A DNA stretch of 64,000 nt from Roseovarius amoyensis (GTDB taxonomy: Bacteria > Pseudomonadota > Alphaproteobacteria > Rhodobacterales > Rhodobacteraceae): NCBI RefSeq assembly GCF_003260265.1, contig NZ_QITQ01000002.1, positions 62,001 to 126,000 of the forward strand. The letters run 5' to 3'. The notes beneath the pieces were generated by a model that saw only the letters and a program-made list of their open reading frames with translations, was not told the DNA's origin and did no database searches. Numbering within the stretch: position 1 is the first letter of the stretch; each line of letters starts with the position of its first letter. Both the position numbers and the translations under genes were made by a program. Shown here piece after piece: positions 44,419-53,053 of this stretch.

Positions 44419-45540
44419 ATGTTCCATTCTATCATTCGCGGCGTTGCCGCGGCCGCCGTGGCGGCATTCGTTTCTCTGCCCGCATGGTCGGGCACCCTTA
44501 CCGTGACCGACACGCTGGACCGGCAGGTCGAAATCCCCGATGACGCGCAGCGCATCGTGCTGGGCTTCTACTTTGAAGATTTCATGGCCGTGGCCGGGCC
44601 CGGCGGTCTTGACCGCGTGACAGCCATCTCGCGCGCTCCGTGGGAAGGCTGGCGCAACCTGCAATGGCAGACCTACGTCAAGGCGATGCCACGGATTGCC
44701 GAGTTGCCCGACGTGGGCCACACCAGCGATGGCACCTTTTCGCTGGAGGCCGTGATCGCCGCCAACCCCGACCTCGTCCTGCTGGCGGGCTGGCAATACG
44801 AATCCCTTGGCGAAGTGGCCCAAAGGATCGAGGCGGCGGGCATCCCCATCGTCGTTCTCGACTACAACGCCCAGACGGTCGAAGAACACGTCGAATCAAC
44901 GCACTTGCTGGGTCAGATCCTGGGCCAGCCCGAGCGTGCCGAAACCCTTGCGACCGAGTATGCGGCGGCTGTCGAGGCGGTCGAGGCGCGTCTTGACGCC
45001 ATCCCCGAGGACCAGCGTCCCAGCGTCTATGTCGAGCTTGGCCGCAAGGGCAAGGATGTCTACGACAACTCCTATTCCGGCACGCAATGGGGGGCGGTTC
45101 TCGATCAGCTCGGCGCGCACAACATCGCCAACGGCCAGATCGAAAGCTGGGGACCGCTCAGTGCCGAATACGTACTGTCGCAGAACCCCGAGGTGATCCT
45201 GCTGGCCGGGTCCGGCTGGGTCGGTCAGGACGAGGCCATCCTGATGGGACCGAACGTCGACAGCGACCTGACCCACGCGCGGATGCGTCCCTATCTGGAA
45301 CGCCCCGGCTGGAACGAGTTGGACGCGGTCAGGGATGGGCGGGTCTTTGCCGTCTATCACGGCGGTAACCGAACGCTTTTCGACTATGCGTTCCTGCAGT
45401 TCCTTGCCAAAGCGCTCTATCCCGAAACCTTTGCCGACCTGGACCCGCAGGCATCGCTTGACCGGTTCTTCGAGACCTACATGCCGATGAACTTTCACGG
45501 CACCTATATGACGCGGCTGCCCGCTGGTCAGGACGGATGA
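44419..45540 (+). CDS. Metal/siderophore ABC transporter, substrate-binding protein
   Basis: A 373-residue periplasmic protein of the FecB/BtuF-like type. The signal peptide ends near LPAWSGTL. The segments VTDTLDRQVEIPDDAQRIV and LEAVIAANPDLVLLAGW are characteristic of cluster A-II binding proteins for iron chelates, haem or cobalamin. No feature fixes the ligand. Its stop overlaps the permease start (ATGA). Confidence 0.88.
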   Translation: MFHSIIRGVAAAAVAAFVSLPAWSGTLTVTDTLDRQVEIPDDAQRIVLGFYFEDFMAVAGPGGLDRVTAISRAPWEGWRNLQWQTYVKAMPRIAELPDVGHTSDGTFSLEAVIAANPDLVLLAGWQYESLGEVAQRIEAAGIPIVVLDYNAQTVEEHVESTHLLGQILGQPERAETLATEYAAAVEAVEARLDAIPEDQRPSVYVELGRKGKDVYDNSYSGTQWGAVLDQLGAHNIANGQIESWGPLSAEYVLSQNPEVILLAGSGWVGQDEAILMGPNVDSDLTHARMRPYLERPGWNELDAVRDGRVFAVYHGGNRTLFDYAFLQFLAKALYPETFADLDPQASLDRFFETYMPMNFHGTYMTRLPAGQDG

Positions 45541-46619
45541 GCCACGACATCGCAAAGGGGGGGGCGGTATCCGCCGCCCCTTCCGCGCCGGCGGACCGGT
45601 CCTATCGCGCACTGGTTCAAAGGCGCCTGATATGGTTGGGTGGCGGGTTGGTGATATTTCTGTCGCTAGCCATAGTCGATATCGTCACCGGGCCGTCGAT
45701 GCTGGGCCTTGCAGAGGTGGTGAACGCGCTCTTTGCGCCGTCCGGGGCCAGTTCGATGACGCGGGTCATCGTCCACGACATACGCCTGCCGATCACCTGC
45801 ATGGCAATCCTGGTGGGCATGGCGCTGGGCATGGGGGGCGTGCACATGCAGACCATCCTGGGCAACCCGCTGGCCAGCCCCTATACGCTGGGCTTTTCTG
45901 CCGCCGCGGGGTTCGGCGCGGCGATCGTCATCCTGACCGGGATCGCCCTGCCGGTCGTGCCGTGGCTGACCATCCCGTTGTCGGCCTTTGCCATGTGCCT
46001 GATCGCGGGCGGTATCGTCTATTTCTTTGCCCGGATGCAGGGGATGAGCCCCGAGGTGATGGTGTTGGCCGGGATCGCCACGCTGTTCATGTTCCAGGCG
46101 GCTCAGTCGCTGGTACAATACATTGCCGCGCCCGAGGTCTTGCAGGCCATCGTGTTCTGGCTGTTTGGCTCGTTGCTGCGCGCAAGCTGGAGCAACGTAC
46201 CCATTGTCGCCGCCGTTGTCGCGTTGGCAACACTGGCCGTGCTGCCCAACCTTTGGCAACTGACCGCCCTGCGGCTGGGCGACGGGCGCGCGGCGGCGAT
46301 CGGCGTCAATGTGCGGAGCCTGCGGATCAGGATATTCGCGGTGGTCGCCATGCTGACGACCGGCGCGGTGGCATTCGTGGGCACGATCGGCTTTGTCGGG
46401 CTGGTCGCGCCTCATATCGCGCGCATGGCCGTGGGCGAGGATCAGCGCCTGCTGCTGCCAATGGCCGCGCTGACAGGGGCGAACATCATGCTGTCGGCGT
46501 CCGTCCTGTCCAAGATCATATCGCCCGGGGCGGTCATACCCATCGGCATCGTCACAGCGGTGATCGGCGTGCCGTTCCTCTTTTTTCTCATTATGCGCGG
46601 CCAAAGGAGAAACTGGTGA
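45537..46619 (+). CDS. Metal/siderophore ABC transporter, FecCD-type permease
   Basis: A 360-residue permease with about ten helices. The FecCD family signature GMALGMGGVHMQTILGNPLASPYTLGFS is near residue 95, and FVGLVAPHIARMAVG lies near the C-terminus. It should form a homodimer in the inner membrane. It is coupled on both sides: ATGA with the binding protein gene and GTGA with the ATPase gene. Confidence 0.93.
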   Translation: MSHDIAKGGAVSAAPSAPADRSYRALVQRRLIWLGGGLVIFLSLAIVDIVTGPSMLGLAEVVNALFAPSGASSMTRVIVHDIRLPITCMAILVGMALGMGGVHMQTILGNPLASPYTLGFSAAAGFGAAIVILTGIALPVVPWLTIPLSAFAMCLIAGGIVYFFARMQGMSPEVMVLAGIATLFMFQAAQSLVQYIAAPEVLQAIVFWLFGSLLRASWSNVPIVAAVVALATLAVLPNLWQLTALRLGDGRAAAIGVNVRSLRIRIFAVVAMLTTGAVAFVGTIGFVGLVAPHIARMAVGEDQRLLLPMAALTGANIMLSASVLSKIISPGAVIPIGIVTAVIGVPFLFFLIMRGQRRNW

Positions 46620-47395
46620 CCCTGCGAATCGACGCGCTGGGCGTTTGTTATGGGGCGTCCCCCATCATACGCCATTTCAGCGACACATGGCGGGGCGGCG
46701 AACTGACCGCCCTGATCGGGTGCAACGGGGCTGGCAAGTCCACCCTGCTCAAGGCCCTGGCCGGGCTGTTGCCGGCCAGCGGCGGCGTCAGCCTGGATGG
46801 TGCCGGCCTGCGCGCTGATGAGCGCGGCGCGCGAATCGCCTACATGCCGCAGGAAACCGGTGCCACCTCTTCGCTGACGGTGCTCGAGGTGGTTCTGCTG
46901 GGGCGGTTGCGTTCGCTCGGGATGCGGGTGCCGGCCGGATTGATCGCCGAGGCCGTTGGCGCGCTGGATGCCTTCGGATTAGCCGCATTGCAGACCCGAC
47001 GGATCGACGAGATCAGCGGCGGCCAGCGCCAGCTGGTGTTCCTGACCCAGGCGGTATTTCGTGCGCCACGGGTTCTGCTGCTGGACGAACCGACTGCGGC
47101 CCTCGACCTGCGTCATCAGTTGCTGGTGCTGGAAAGCCTGCGCAACCTGGCCGCAAGCACCGGAACGATCATCGCCATGGCGCTGCACGATCTCAACCTG
47201 GCTGCCCAGTTCGCCGACCGCCTTGTGGCGCTGCATGACGGAGCGCTCAGGGCGGCCGGACGCGCCGAAGAGGTGCTGACCGGCCCCAACCTGATGGATA
47301 TCTACGGGATCGAGGCGGATGTCGTCCGCGTGGCCGGCGCGCGGCTGCAGGTCATGCCTCTGCGCGCGGCAGAGCGGGTGGCAGCTCCGTCATGA
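46616..47395 (+). CDS. Metal/siderophore ABC transporter, ATP-binding protein
   Basis: A 259-residue FepC-type ATPase. Walker A is GCNGAGKST, the signature ISGGQRQLVFLTQA, Walker B VLLLDEPTAALD and the switch His is in MALHDLNLA. It starts at a GTG overlapping the permease stop (GTGA), with AAGGAG upstream. The open frame extends far upstream only because it runs in another frame of the permease gene. Confidence 0.93.
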   Translation: MTLRIDALGVCYGASPIIRHFSDTWRGGELTALIGCNGAGKSTLLKALAGLLPASGGVSLDGAGLRADERGARIAYMPQETGATSSLTVLEVVLLGRLRSLGMRVPAGLIAEAVGALDAFGLAALQTRRIDEISGGQRQLVFLTQAVFRAPRVLLLDEPTAALDLRHQLLVLESLRNLAASTGTIIAMALHDLNLAAQFADRLVALHDGALRAAGRAEEVLTGPNLMDIYGIEADVVRVAGARLQVMPLRAAERVAAPS

Positions 47396-47509
47396 CGGCG
47401 GGAAAAGTGTCCATCTTCCGATGATATACGTTCGAAGCCCGGATCGGGGAATCAGCCCGACACGACAACCCCGCGTACGGGTTGAAGCCGTCAACAAGTG
47501 CGATTTCAG

Positions 47510-47559
47510 TGGTGAGCCGTGCAGGATTCGAACCTGCGACCCACTGATTAAAAGTCAGC
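47510..47559 (-). other. Prophage attachment site: 3' 50 bases of tRNA-Lys (TTT)
   Basis: Read on the minus strand, this is tRNA positions 27-76: anticodon stem GCTGA/TCAGT with loop CTTTTAA (anticodon TTT), T arm GCAGG-TTCGAAT-CCTGC, acceptor strand ACGGCTC and encoded ACCA. The expected 5' half (acceptor GAGCCGT and D arm) is absent; the bases at 47560-47590 do not form it. Such a 3' tRNA fragment marks the end of an element that integrated into the tRNA gene. Phage genes begin 89 bases to the right. Confidence 0.85.
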
Positions 47560-47647
47560 GGAACGTGTTCGCAACCATCTGTTTTTACACGGTTTTACGG
47601 AAAAGTTGTGTTGTGACGAATGGGCAGAATTGTATCAAAACGGCGGA

Positions 47648-48151
47648 TCATGTGAACCGGAACAGGATCAGCCCGAAACTGACGGACCCGACAGAAACAG
47701 CCCCGCCGCTACTGTTCACCACGTCGAACTTCACGGTATCGGCGGCCGCCACATAGGCGCGGATCGACACTTCCTTGTTCAGACCGCCGGTCCCAAATCC
47801 GATGATGACGAAATCCCCGACAAGGGCGCCGGTTACGGACTGCGTGATCGACTGGTCAACACCGGATGCGATGCTGCCGAAGTCGATGCTGCCCGTCCAC
47901 TTGATCACGGCGGTAAGGGACGCGCTGCCGGTCACGAAATTCAGGGTCGAGATGTTGGCCGTCGGTGCCGTCAGATTTGTGATCGTAGACGTGCCGAAGT
48001 TGTGATCCCCGCCAGCGTAGGCGATCCCCTCAAGCAGTTTCGACTTGGTGATCTTGTACGAGTTGCCCGTCGCAACGTCGAAGATCAGCAGGTAATCGTC
48101 ATCCGAGATGTTCGCGCCTGGTATTGTAGAAAGGTCATCAAGTTCGGGCAT
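47648..48151 (-). CDS. Phage protein of unknown function, possible tail or decoration module
   Basis: A 167-residue protein, the last gene before the attachment site. It begins with DDDYLLIFDVATGNSYKITKSKLLEG, a phrase seen in phage tail tip and collar proteins, and continues with beta-rich, Gly/Ser/Thr-rich sequence without Cys. AAGGAG lies before the ATG. A secreted-virion role is plausible, but I cannot name it. Confidence 0.6.
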   Translation of the reverse strand: MPELDDLSTIPGANISDDDYLLIFDVATGNSYKITKSKLLEGIAYAGGDHNFGTSTITNLTAPTANISTLNFVTGSASLTAVIKWTGSIDFGSIASGVDQSITQSVTGALVGDFVIIGFGTGGLNKEVSIRAYVAAADTVKFDVVNSSGGAVSVGSVSFGLILFRFT

Positions 48152-48212
48152 TTTGCGTCTCCTTTGGGTGCCAATGTGGCACGCTTCCCTTCCCCGGTGT
48201 ATTCACAAGAAG

Positions 48213-48241
48213 GCCCCGCCGGTGGACTAGACCGACGGGGC
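48213..48241 (-). terminator. Hairpin downstream of the lysis gene group
   Basis: The inverted repeat GCCCCGcCGGT / ACCGaCGGGGC has a 7-base loop. On the minus strand it is followed by TTCTTGT, a weak T-rich tail. It could end the main late transcript before the last phage gene. Confidence 0.5.
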
Positions 48242-48343
48242 GACAGGGATTGACGCCCGGAAGCGCCTAAATGGAGCCCTTTCTCTTGCTGTTGTAATGA
48301 CGGGTATGCGACCCGCCGCGCATCCCCTTGCGGGATTTCTGCC

Positions 48344-48643
48344 CTACAAATTGGGCGGATTTTTGGGTGGACCGTAGGTTTGCCAGTACTGCCCGGCGGC
48401 GAGGATGCAGGCCATGCCGTCGGGCGTGATCAGCATCAGGGTCCAGGTGCCCGTTTCATCATTCACCCATACCTCGGCAACCATGTCGCTGTTGATCAGG
48501 CCGCCATGCTGCCGGGACTCGCCATAGTTATCTGCCAACACCTGCCCGGTGGTTTCCATCGGCATGAGACGGCACGGCACCATTGTCGTTTGCGCCGCCG
48601 CAGCCGTCCCGAGCATCGCCAGGAAGATCGCCAGAAGTTTCAT
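48344..48643 (-). CDS. Small secreted phage-encoded protein
   Basis: A 99-residue protein with a clear signal peptide (MKLLAIFLAMLGTAAAA, cleavage near AAAAQ). The mature part has two Cys (VPCRL and GMACIL) that could form a disulfide. The ATG overlaps the stop of the Rz1-like gene (ATGA). Unlike the lysis proteins, it has no lipobox or membrane helix beyond the signal. It may be a lysogeny-associated (moron) product or a lysis accessory. Confidence 0.55.
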   Translation of the reverse strand: MKLLAIFLAMLGTAAAAQTTMVPCRLMPMETTGQVLADNYGESRQHGGLINSDMVAEVWVNDETGTWTLMLITPDGMACILAAGQYWQTYGPPKNPPNL

Positions 48644-48837
48644 CGTCCGCACCCCGCGTCCAGTTTCTTGAGCAGCCGCGCCCCCGTCACCACCGACTTG
48701 TCGCCGCCGTCCTCGGCCAGCGCCTCTGCATGATCCGTCCGGTCGGCTCGGGTGCCGTCACAGATCGCTTCTGCGTCCACGCTCAGACAGCCAGCGACGG
48801 GCAGCAGCAGGGTCATCGCCAAGATCATCCGCATCAT
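48640..48837 (-). CDS. Rz1-like outer-membrane spanin lipoprotein
   Basis: A 65-residue protein with a short signal and lipobox LLLPVAGC. Its first 80 bases overlap the Rz-like gene in a different reading frame, a hallmark of Rz/Rz1 pairs. It should be lipid-anchored in the outer membrane and join the inner-membrane spanin to fuse the membranes at lysis. The start is one of two adjacent ATGs (48837 or 48834). Confidence 0.65.
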   Translation of the reverse strand: MMRMILAMTLLLPVAGCLSVDAEAICDGTRADRTDHAEALAEDGGDKSVVTGARLLKKLDAGCGR

Positions 48838-49009
48838 CCATCCGTCTCCGTGTGTCCTGGTATCCCTTGAGCGCCTTTCCGGCCTCGACCTGCCCGCGCT
48901 TGGACCACCCCAAAAGGACGGCCCCGGCCAGCAGGGCAACAGCCGCGCCGACCATCGCCGCCCACCGCCCGATGCGTGTTCCGGCCAGCCATGCGAAGAT
49001 GCCGGTCAT
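48758..49009 (-). CDS. Rz-like inner-membrane spanin
   Basis: An 83-residue protein with one N-terminal membrane helix (about residues 15-38, AAMVGAAVALLAGAVLLGW) and a charged, helix-forming periplasmic part rich in Arg, Asp and Glu. It begins in an ATGA overlap with the endolysin stop and contains the start of the Rz1-like gene. Position and topology support the i-spanin role; similarity to known Rz cannot be checked by eye. Confidence 0.65.
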   Translation of the reverse strand: MTGIFAWLAGTRIGRWAAMVGAAVALLAGAVLLGWSKRGQVEAGKALKGYQDTRRRMDDADDLGDDPAAARRWLSERGRRSDL

Positions 49010-49755
49010 TTCCGCCCCTTCACCAGCCACCAGACGCCCGCCAGAGCCGCGATAACCAGCACGGCGGCGATAGCGTACTGCACCGGCCCGTTGCCGCTCA
49101 GAAGCGCCCCGGAACTGCCTACAGCGCCCGAAATAGCCGCCATTGCGCGGGGGTCCGTCAGCACGTCCTTTGCCGTGGCTTTGGCGCTTTCCTTGCCCTC
49201 GGCCTTAGGCTGCGGTGCGACAGTCGTTTCCGGCACGTCAGCATCTGCCGCCCATGCCAGCGATTGCACGCGCACTTCGTTCACCCGGCGCGACCATCCC
49301 TTGCCGAACGTGCCCCACGTCTTGAGGCGCTTCATGAATGCCAGCCGCTTGTTGCAATAGGTGCCGATCACCGATAGCCAGTCAGCCCCAATAGCCGCCG
49401 CGACGGTCTCTGAGCCGATCACGCCATCCACCGGCACGCCAAGGCACTCTTGCAGCCATCGTGCCGCACGCCCCGGCCCGCTGTTCACGGCGGCATCGAA
49501 CACGCAATAGGCCACACCCGGCGGCAGGTCATCGGCCCGAACGGTGTTCCAGTACTGCCCGCGATAGATGGCCTCCACCTCGGCATCGGTGATGTTGCGC
49601 ACCGATTGCGTGGGCAGGCCGCGACGGCGACGGTCAGCGTCATAGGTGCGCTGCGTAATGCCCTTCATGGTCGCCCCGCCAGGATCGGCGGGATGGTTTG
49701 AGTATCCGCCCTCGTGAACCCTCAGCAGCGCGAATGCGCGGGGGAATCTATCCAT
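49006..49755 (-). CDS. Endolysin, glycoside hydrolase family 108 with C-terminal membrane helix
   Basis: A 249-residue lysin. The GH108 domain has the catalytic Glu in VHEGGYSNHPADPGGATMKGIT and continues with FDAAVNSGPGRAARWLQ and the peptidoglycan-binding region VPVDGVIGSETVAA. It cleaves peptidoglycan as a muramidase. An Ala/Pro/Lys linker leads to a hydrophobic C-terminal helix (AIAAVLVIAALAGVWWLV), so the enzyme may be tethered to the inner membrane until the holin fires. The ATG at 49755 has AAAGGGA upstream. Confidence 0.9.
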   Translation of the reverse strand: MDRFPRAFALLRVHEGGYSNHPADPGGATMKGITQRTYDADRRRRGLPTQSVRNITDAEVEAIYRGQYWNTVRADDLPPGVAYCVFDAAVNSGPGRAARWLQECLGVPVDGVIGSETVAAAIGADWLSVIGTYCNKRLAFMKRLKTWGTFGKGWSRRVNEVRVQSLAWAADADVPETTVAPQPKAEGKESAKATAKDVLTDPRAMAAISGAVGSSGALLSGNGPVQYAIAAVLVIAALAGVWWLVKGRK

Positions 49756-50002
49756 TGCGATTTTCCCTTTCAAATCTGGCGCGGTCCAGTTCAAGCCTGT
49801 CACGCTCAATCCGCCTCAATTCCCGCTTGTGGTGCCAGCTAAGAACGACGCCCGCCACGGCGCAGCCCGCGCCTATCCAACCCAGCAGGGATTGCCCGGA
49901 AAGCCAGCCGAGGATTGCCCCGGATGACCCACCCCAAAGGCCGGTGTTGGCGATGAATGAGACGGCCCGCGCGGGGGCGGAAATGTGATCTACGGCGGTC
50001 AT
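49748..50002 (-). CDS. Holin-like membrane protein
   Basis: An 84-residue protein with two hydrophobic segments (about 14-32 and 38-56) separated by a short turn, and a highly charged C-terminus (KRELRRIERDRLELDRARFE). It lies immediately before the endolysin gene and overlaps it by eight bases. Size, topology and position match a class II holin. Confidence 0.7.
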   Translation of the reverse strand: MTAVDHISAPARAVSFIANTGLWGGSSGAILGWLSGQSLLGWIGAGCAVAGVVLSWHHKRELRRIERDRLELDRARFERENRNG

Positions 50003-50053
50003 TTTTCTATATCCAGCGCGCCATCACCGGGGCGCATATCGTGGTTGCTTTTG

Positions 50054-53014
50054 TCACAGCGAATCTAACGGTGCCAAAGCTCCGCGATATGCGCTGTAAT
50101 ACTCAAGACCCTCAATTCCTGTCATCGTCAGATCGACCGCACCAGTCTTAATATCCGGGTCAATCGGGCGATAGGTCATTGGGTCGATCACGTCGGTAAT
50201 TGCTCCCTGCTTGTCGATGCCGTCTGCCTCCCAGCCGGGCGGATAATACACCTGCACGTCTGTGAGAATAGCACCGGTCTGCAATTCGGAACAAAGTGTG
50301 ATTTGGTTATCCATATCGCCCGCGCTGGTAGTAAGTTTTTGGAATCGCAGGGGGGGGTCTTCCTCGTATATCCACGCATTACCGTCAAATATATCCGTTG
50401 GTATGGTCGTGTCGATCCTTTTCAAGTTTACATAACTAAGATTGTTTGAAATAGGATTGGTAATTCTTATTCCGCTGTCGATAATGAGATTATTAAATAC
50501 CTTATTCAATACGCCATGGCTCAATCCGGCAGGTGAGTTAAATGATGCAATATTTTTATAGAACATTGGTACATTAGTATCATCCCCACTTATCAATGTA
50601 TTGTTTGTGAACGCCCAAGGAAACAGCCAATCACTCGGGCCGGAATTTGCACCATGAGTGCTGATGACTGGCCTGTGCAACCGCCCGGCCTCATTTTTTG
50701 TGACAAGATCGAACCCCGTCTCATCGGGCTCTGGAATGGGGGGCACACGTGTAGAGTTGCGGCCCCGACGATTAAGCATGACACGTGTGCTGTTAGTGTC
50801 AAAGATGCAGTGGTGAATGTTCGGGAAGTCGCTACCGTAGTCAGTCGTGCTGCCAGTCCCGACACGTGACGGACCTGCTCCCTTGCAGATAATGTGGTGG
50901 ATGTGCAGACGCTGTGAGCGATGCCCGATCTGAAAAGCATCATCCCAAATATTGAGGTATTGACCAGCGTGCGCCCACATAGCATTTTCGCGCGCTTGGC
51001 CTGTCAGCCCTTCTACAAGTGTCTTGTCTACCGGCCCGCCAATCTCAATATCTGGTCGAAAAATTACATGACCGTCAAAGAAGTTGCGGATTTTGAATTT
51101 ACCACAGATGCGCCCGCCCCCATCAATATCCGCAATAGGGATTGCTTGGCATCTGTTCTGCACAAGAACCTCATCGCCGTTCTTAATATCGCCCCACGCA
51201 ATATTAGTACCAGTTTCGTGCAGGTTGCCGTCAATGTCGAAGTGATCACCTCCAATCGTCCAGTTATTGCCAACCGGGTAGATCCCGATGTACGGGCAGC
51301 GGTTCGATTTCAGGTCCAGAATGCGGCAGTAGTCGCCATTTAATTTGATTAGAGTATAGAACCCGTCTATCTGCGTTCCAACCCAATCAATCCAATCTCC
51401 ATCAATATTAAGACATATCTGCCCTTGTCGAAACAGCGCAAGGTCCGCAGCATCCGGATCGAGAGAAACTGGATGAACAGGGTCGTCACCGTATTCATCC
51501 CCCGAAAAAAATGGGTTCTCTGTGGCAATGTATGGCGGGTCCAACCTGATGCGAACTTCGCCGGTGCTTAACGCACAAACTGCAGGGCCAGTGTAGTAGT
51601 CACCGCTATCCGCATAAATTGATGTTGTGGCTTGGAATTTTGACGTATTATCGACCCTATACGATCCTAGTGGATACCATTTACCGTCAACGCGGTAAGA
51701 CCCGCCGACCCACTGGCCTGACAGCCCGGTCAGCGTATTGGTTTCATAGACATTTCTACCAGACTCGGCGATTGGATTTGTCAAGCTGGCCCATGTCAAC
51801 GGATCGTCAAAGACTGCTTTTTCTCCGGGGTAGTCGGTGAATGTCACCGGATTGCCAGGTTCCCCTCCGAACGTCGCGCTGCCCACGCGAAAGCCATCCC
51901 ATCGGCCACCTGCAAGGCTATGCGCAGACGGCTTGTATGTTCCCCCTCTGAGATAGACGGTGTGGCCGGGAAGGATCACACCAGAGCCGCCAGTGAAAGC
52001 ATGTTCAGGGCTGAACGGATCAGAGATTGAACCGGAGCCAGCAGTCGCGCCGGTCACCGTAGGGTCAACAAACCAAGCTAGACCAAGATCGAAAGTTTCA
52101 TTTACAATCGCCTGTAGCGCCGCCTCAGCACCGTCTTGCGCGGTTTCAGCCGCCTCTTGCGCCGTCTCCGCAGCTTCCGCTGCATCGGCCACGGACGCGA
52201 TCATGACCTCAAATATCACACCGCCGCTGCCGGTGTAGTCGTAGTCACCGCCGGACGTGACGCGCTTCACCACCATGCCGGTGTCGGTCACTGTAACCAA
52301 CTCACCAACCGCAAGGTCGGTGGGAATTATATCGGAAAGGTCTGCGAAGGTATCGACGCGCGCAGAGGCGTAAAGCTCGGCCCTATCCGCACTGACAGAA
52401 GCACTCGATGCGGACGTGGCCGCCTTGGCCGCGTGGTGCAGGGCCGAGTACTGGCCGCTCTCGACCTCAACATCTTCCGCTGCCTCTGCCCACAACGCCG
52501 CCTTGTCGCGCGCCGCCTGGGCGACGGCGGCATATCCTTGCGCCATCTCAACTTCATCAGCCGTCGGCCCGTTCTGGAATACGCCGTCCTTGAACATGGG
52601 AACGGCGCCGTCCTCGAAATCGACGGGCGGTTGCGCGGTGGTGGTGCGAAGGGAGTTTGCCGCCTTGCCGACCGTCTCAACCAGCGTTGCCCACACCCGC
52701 GCCAGTTCCGCGTTCGCCTTGTCCGTCAGACGGGGCTCCGTTGGCCCGTAGTCGGTTTCCCGCTCCGGAACCATCGACCCCTCGATCCAGAGAATATCGC
52801 CGTTGCTCAGAGATGCATCGAAAGTGATCGTGGCGGCATCGTCATGGCCGCTGTCAAGATCGGCGGTAAGGGTCCAATCCTCGCGCTTTTCGCCGTTCAC
52901 ATAGACGGTCAGGGCGTCGGACTCGAACAGCCGGAAGCCGACATTGAACGGGCCGGCGGTATCCGATCCGAGCGTCGAGGCGGTGAAGCGGGGTGTTGAT
53001 GCGACGGTAGCCAT
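50054..53014 (-). CDS. Tailspike / tail fibre with T7 gp17-like N-terminus
   Basis: A 986-residue receptor-binding protein. Residues 1-150 resemble the T7 gp17 tail-attachment domain (FNVGFRLFESDALTVYVNGE, then PERETDYGPTEPRLTDKANAELARVW). A helical repeat follows at about 270-300 (AEAAETAQEAAETAQDGAEAAL). From about residue 310 the sequence becomes beta-rich (GHTVYLRGGTYKPSAHSL), like a right-handed beta-helix pectate-lyase fold. It probably binds or cleaves a surface polysaccharide. The DNA for the C-terminal half (about 50.1-52.0 kb) is distinctly AT-richer than the rest of the prophage. Confidence 0.85.
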   Translation of the reverse strand: MATVASTPRFTASTLGSDTAGPFNVGFRLFESDALTVYVNGEKREDWTLTADLDSGHDDAATITFDASLSNGDILWIEGSMVPERETDYGPTEPRLTDKANAELARVWATLVETVGKAANSLRTTTAQPPVDFEDGAVPMFKDGVFQNGPTADEVEMAQGYAAVAQAARDKAALWAEAAEDVEVESGQYSALHHAAKAATSASSASVSADRAELYASARVDTFADLSDIIPTDLAVGELVTVTDTGMVVKRVTSGGDYDYTGSGGVIFEVMIASVADAAEAAETAQEAAETAQDGAEAALQAIVNETFDLGLAWFVDPTVTGATAGSGSISDPFSPEHAFTGGSGVILPGHTVYLRGGTYKPSAHSLAGGRWDGFRVGSATFGGEPGNPVTFTDYPGEKAVFDDPLTWASLTNPIAESGRNVYETNTLTGLSGQWVGGSYRVDGKWYPLGSYRVDNTSKFQATTSIYADSGDYYTGPAVCALSTGEVRIRLDPPYIATENPFFSGDEYGDDPVHPVSLDPDAADLALFRQGQICLNIDGDWIDWVGTQIDGFYTLIKLNGDYCRILDLKSNRCPYIGIYPVGNNWTIGGDHFDIDGNLHETGTNIAWGDIKNGDEVLVQNRCQAIPIADIDGGGRICGKFKIRNFFDGHVIFRPDIEIGGPVDKTLVEGLTGQARENAMWAHAGQYLNIWDDAFQIGHRSQRLHIHHIICKGAGPSRVGTGSTTDYGSDFPNIHHCIFDTNSTRVMLNRRGRNSTRVPPIPEPDETGFDLVTKNEAGRLHRPVISTHGANSGPSDWLFPWAFTNNTLISGDDTNVPMFYKNIASFNSPAGLSHGVLNKVFNNLIIDSGIRITNPISNNLSYVNLKRIDTTIPTDIFDGNAWIYEEDPPLRFQKLTTSAGDMDNQITLCSELQTGAILTDVQVYYPPGWEADGIDKQGAITDVIDPMTYRPIDPDIKTGAVDLTMTGIEGLEYYSAYRGALAPLDSL

Positions 53015-53053
53015 GCCGGGAATATCGCCGAGACGATACCCGCGCCCTATGCA

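Noticed and set aside
47510..47585. Complete tRNA-Lys gene
   Set aside because: Only the 3' 50 bases fit. The bases where the acceptor 5' strand (GAGCCGT) and D arm should be do not pair or match a tRNA.
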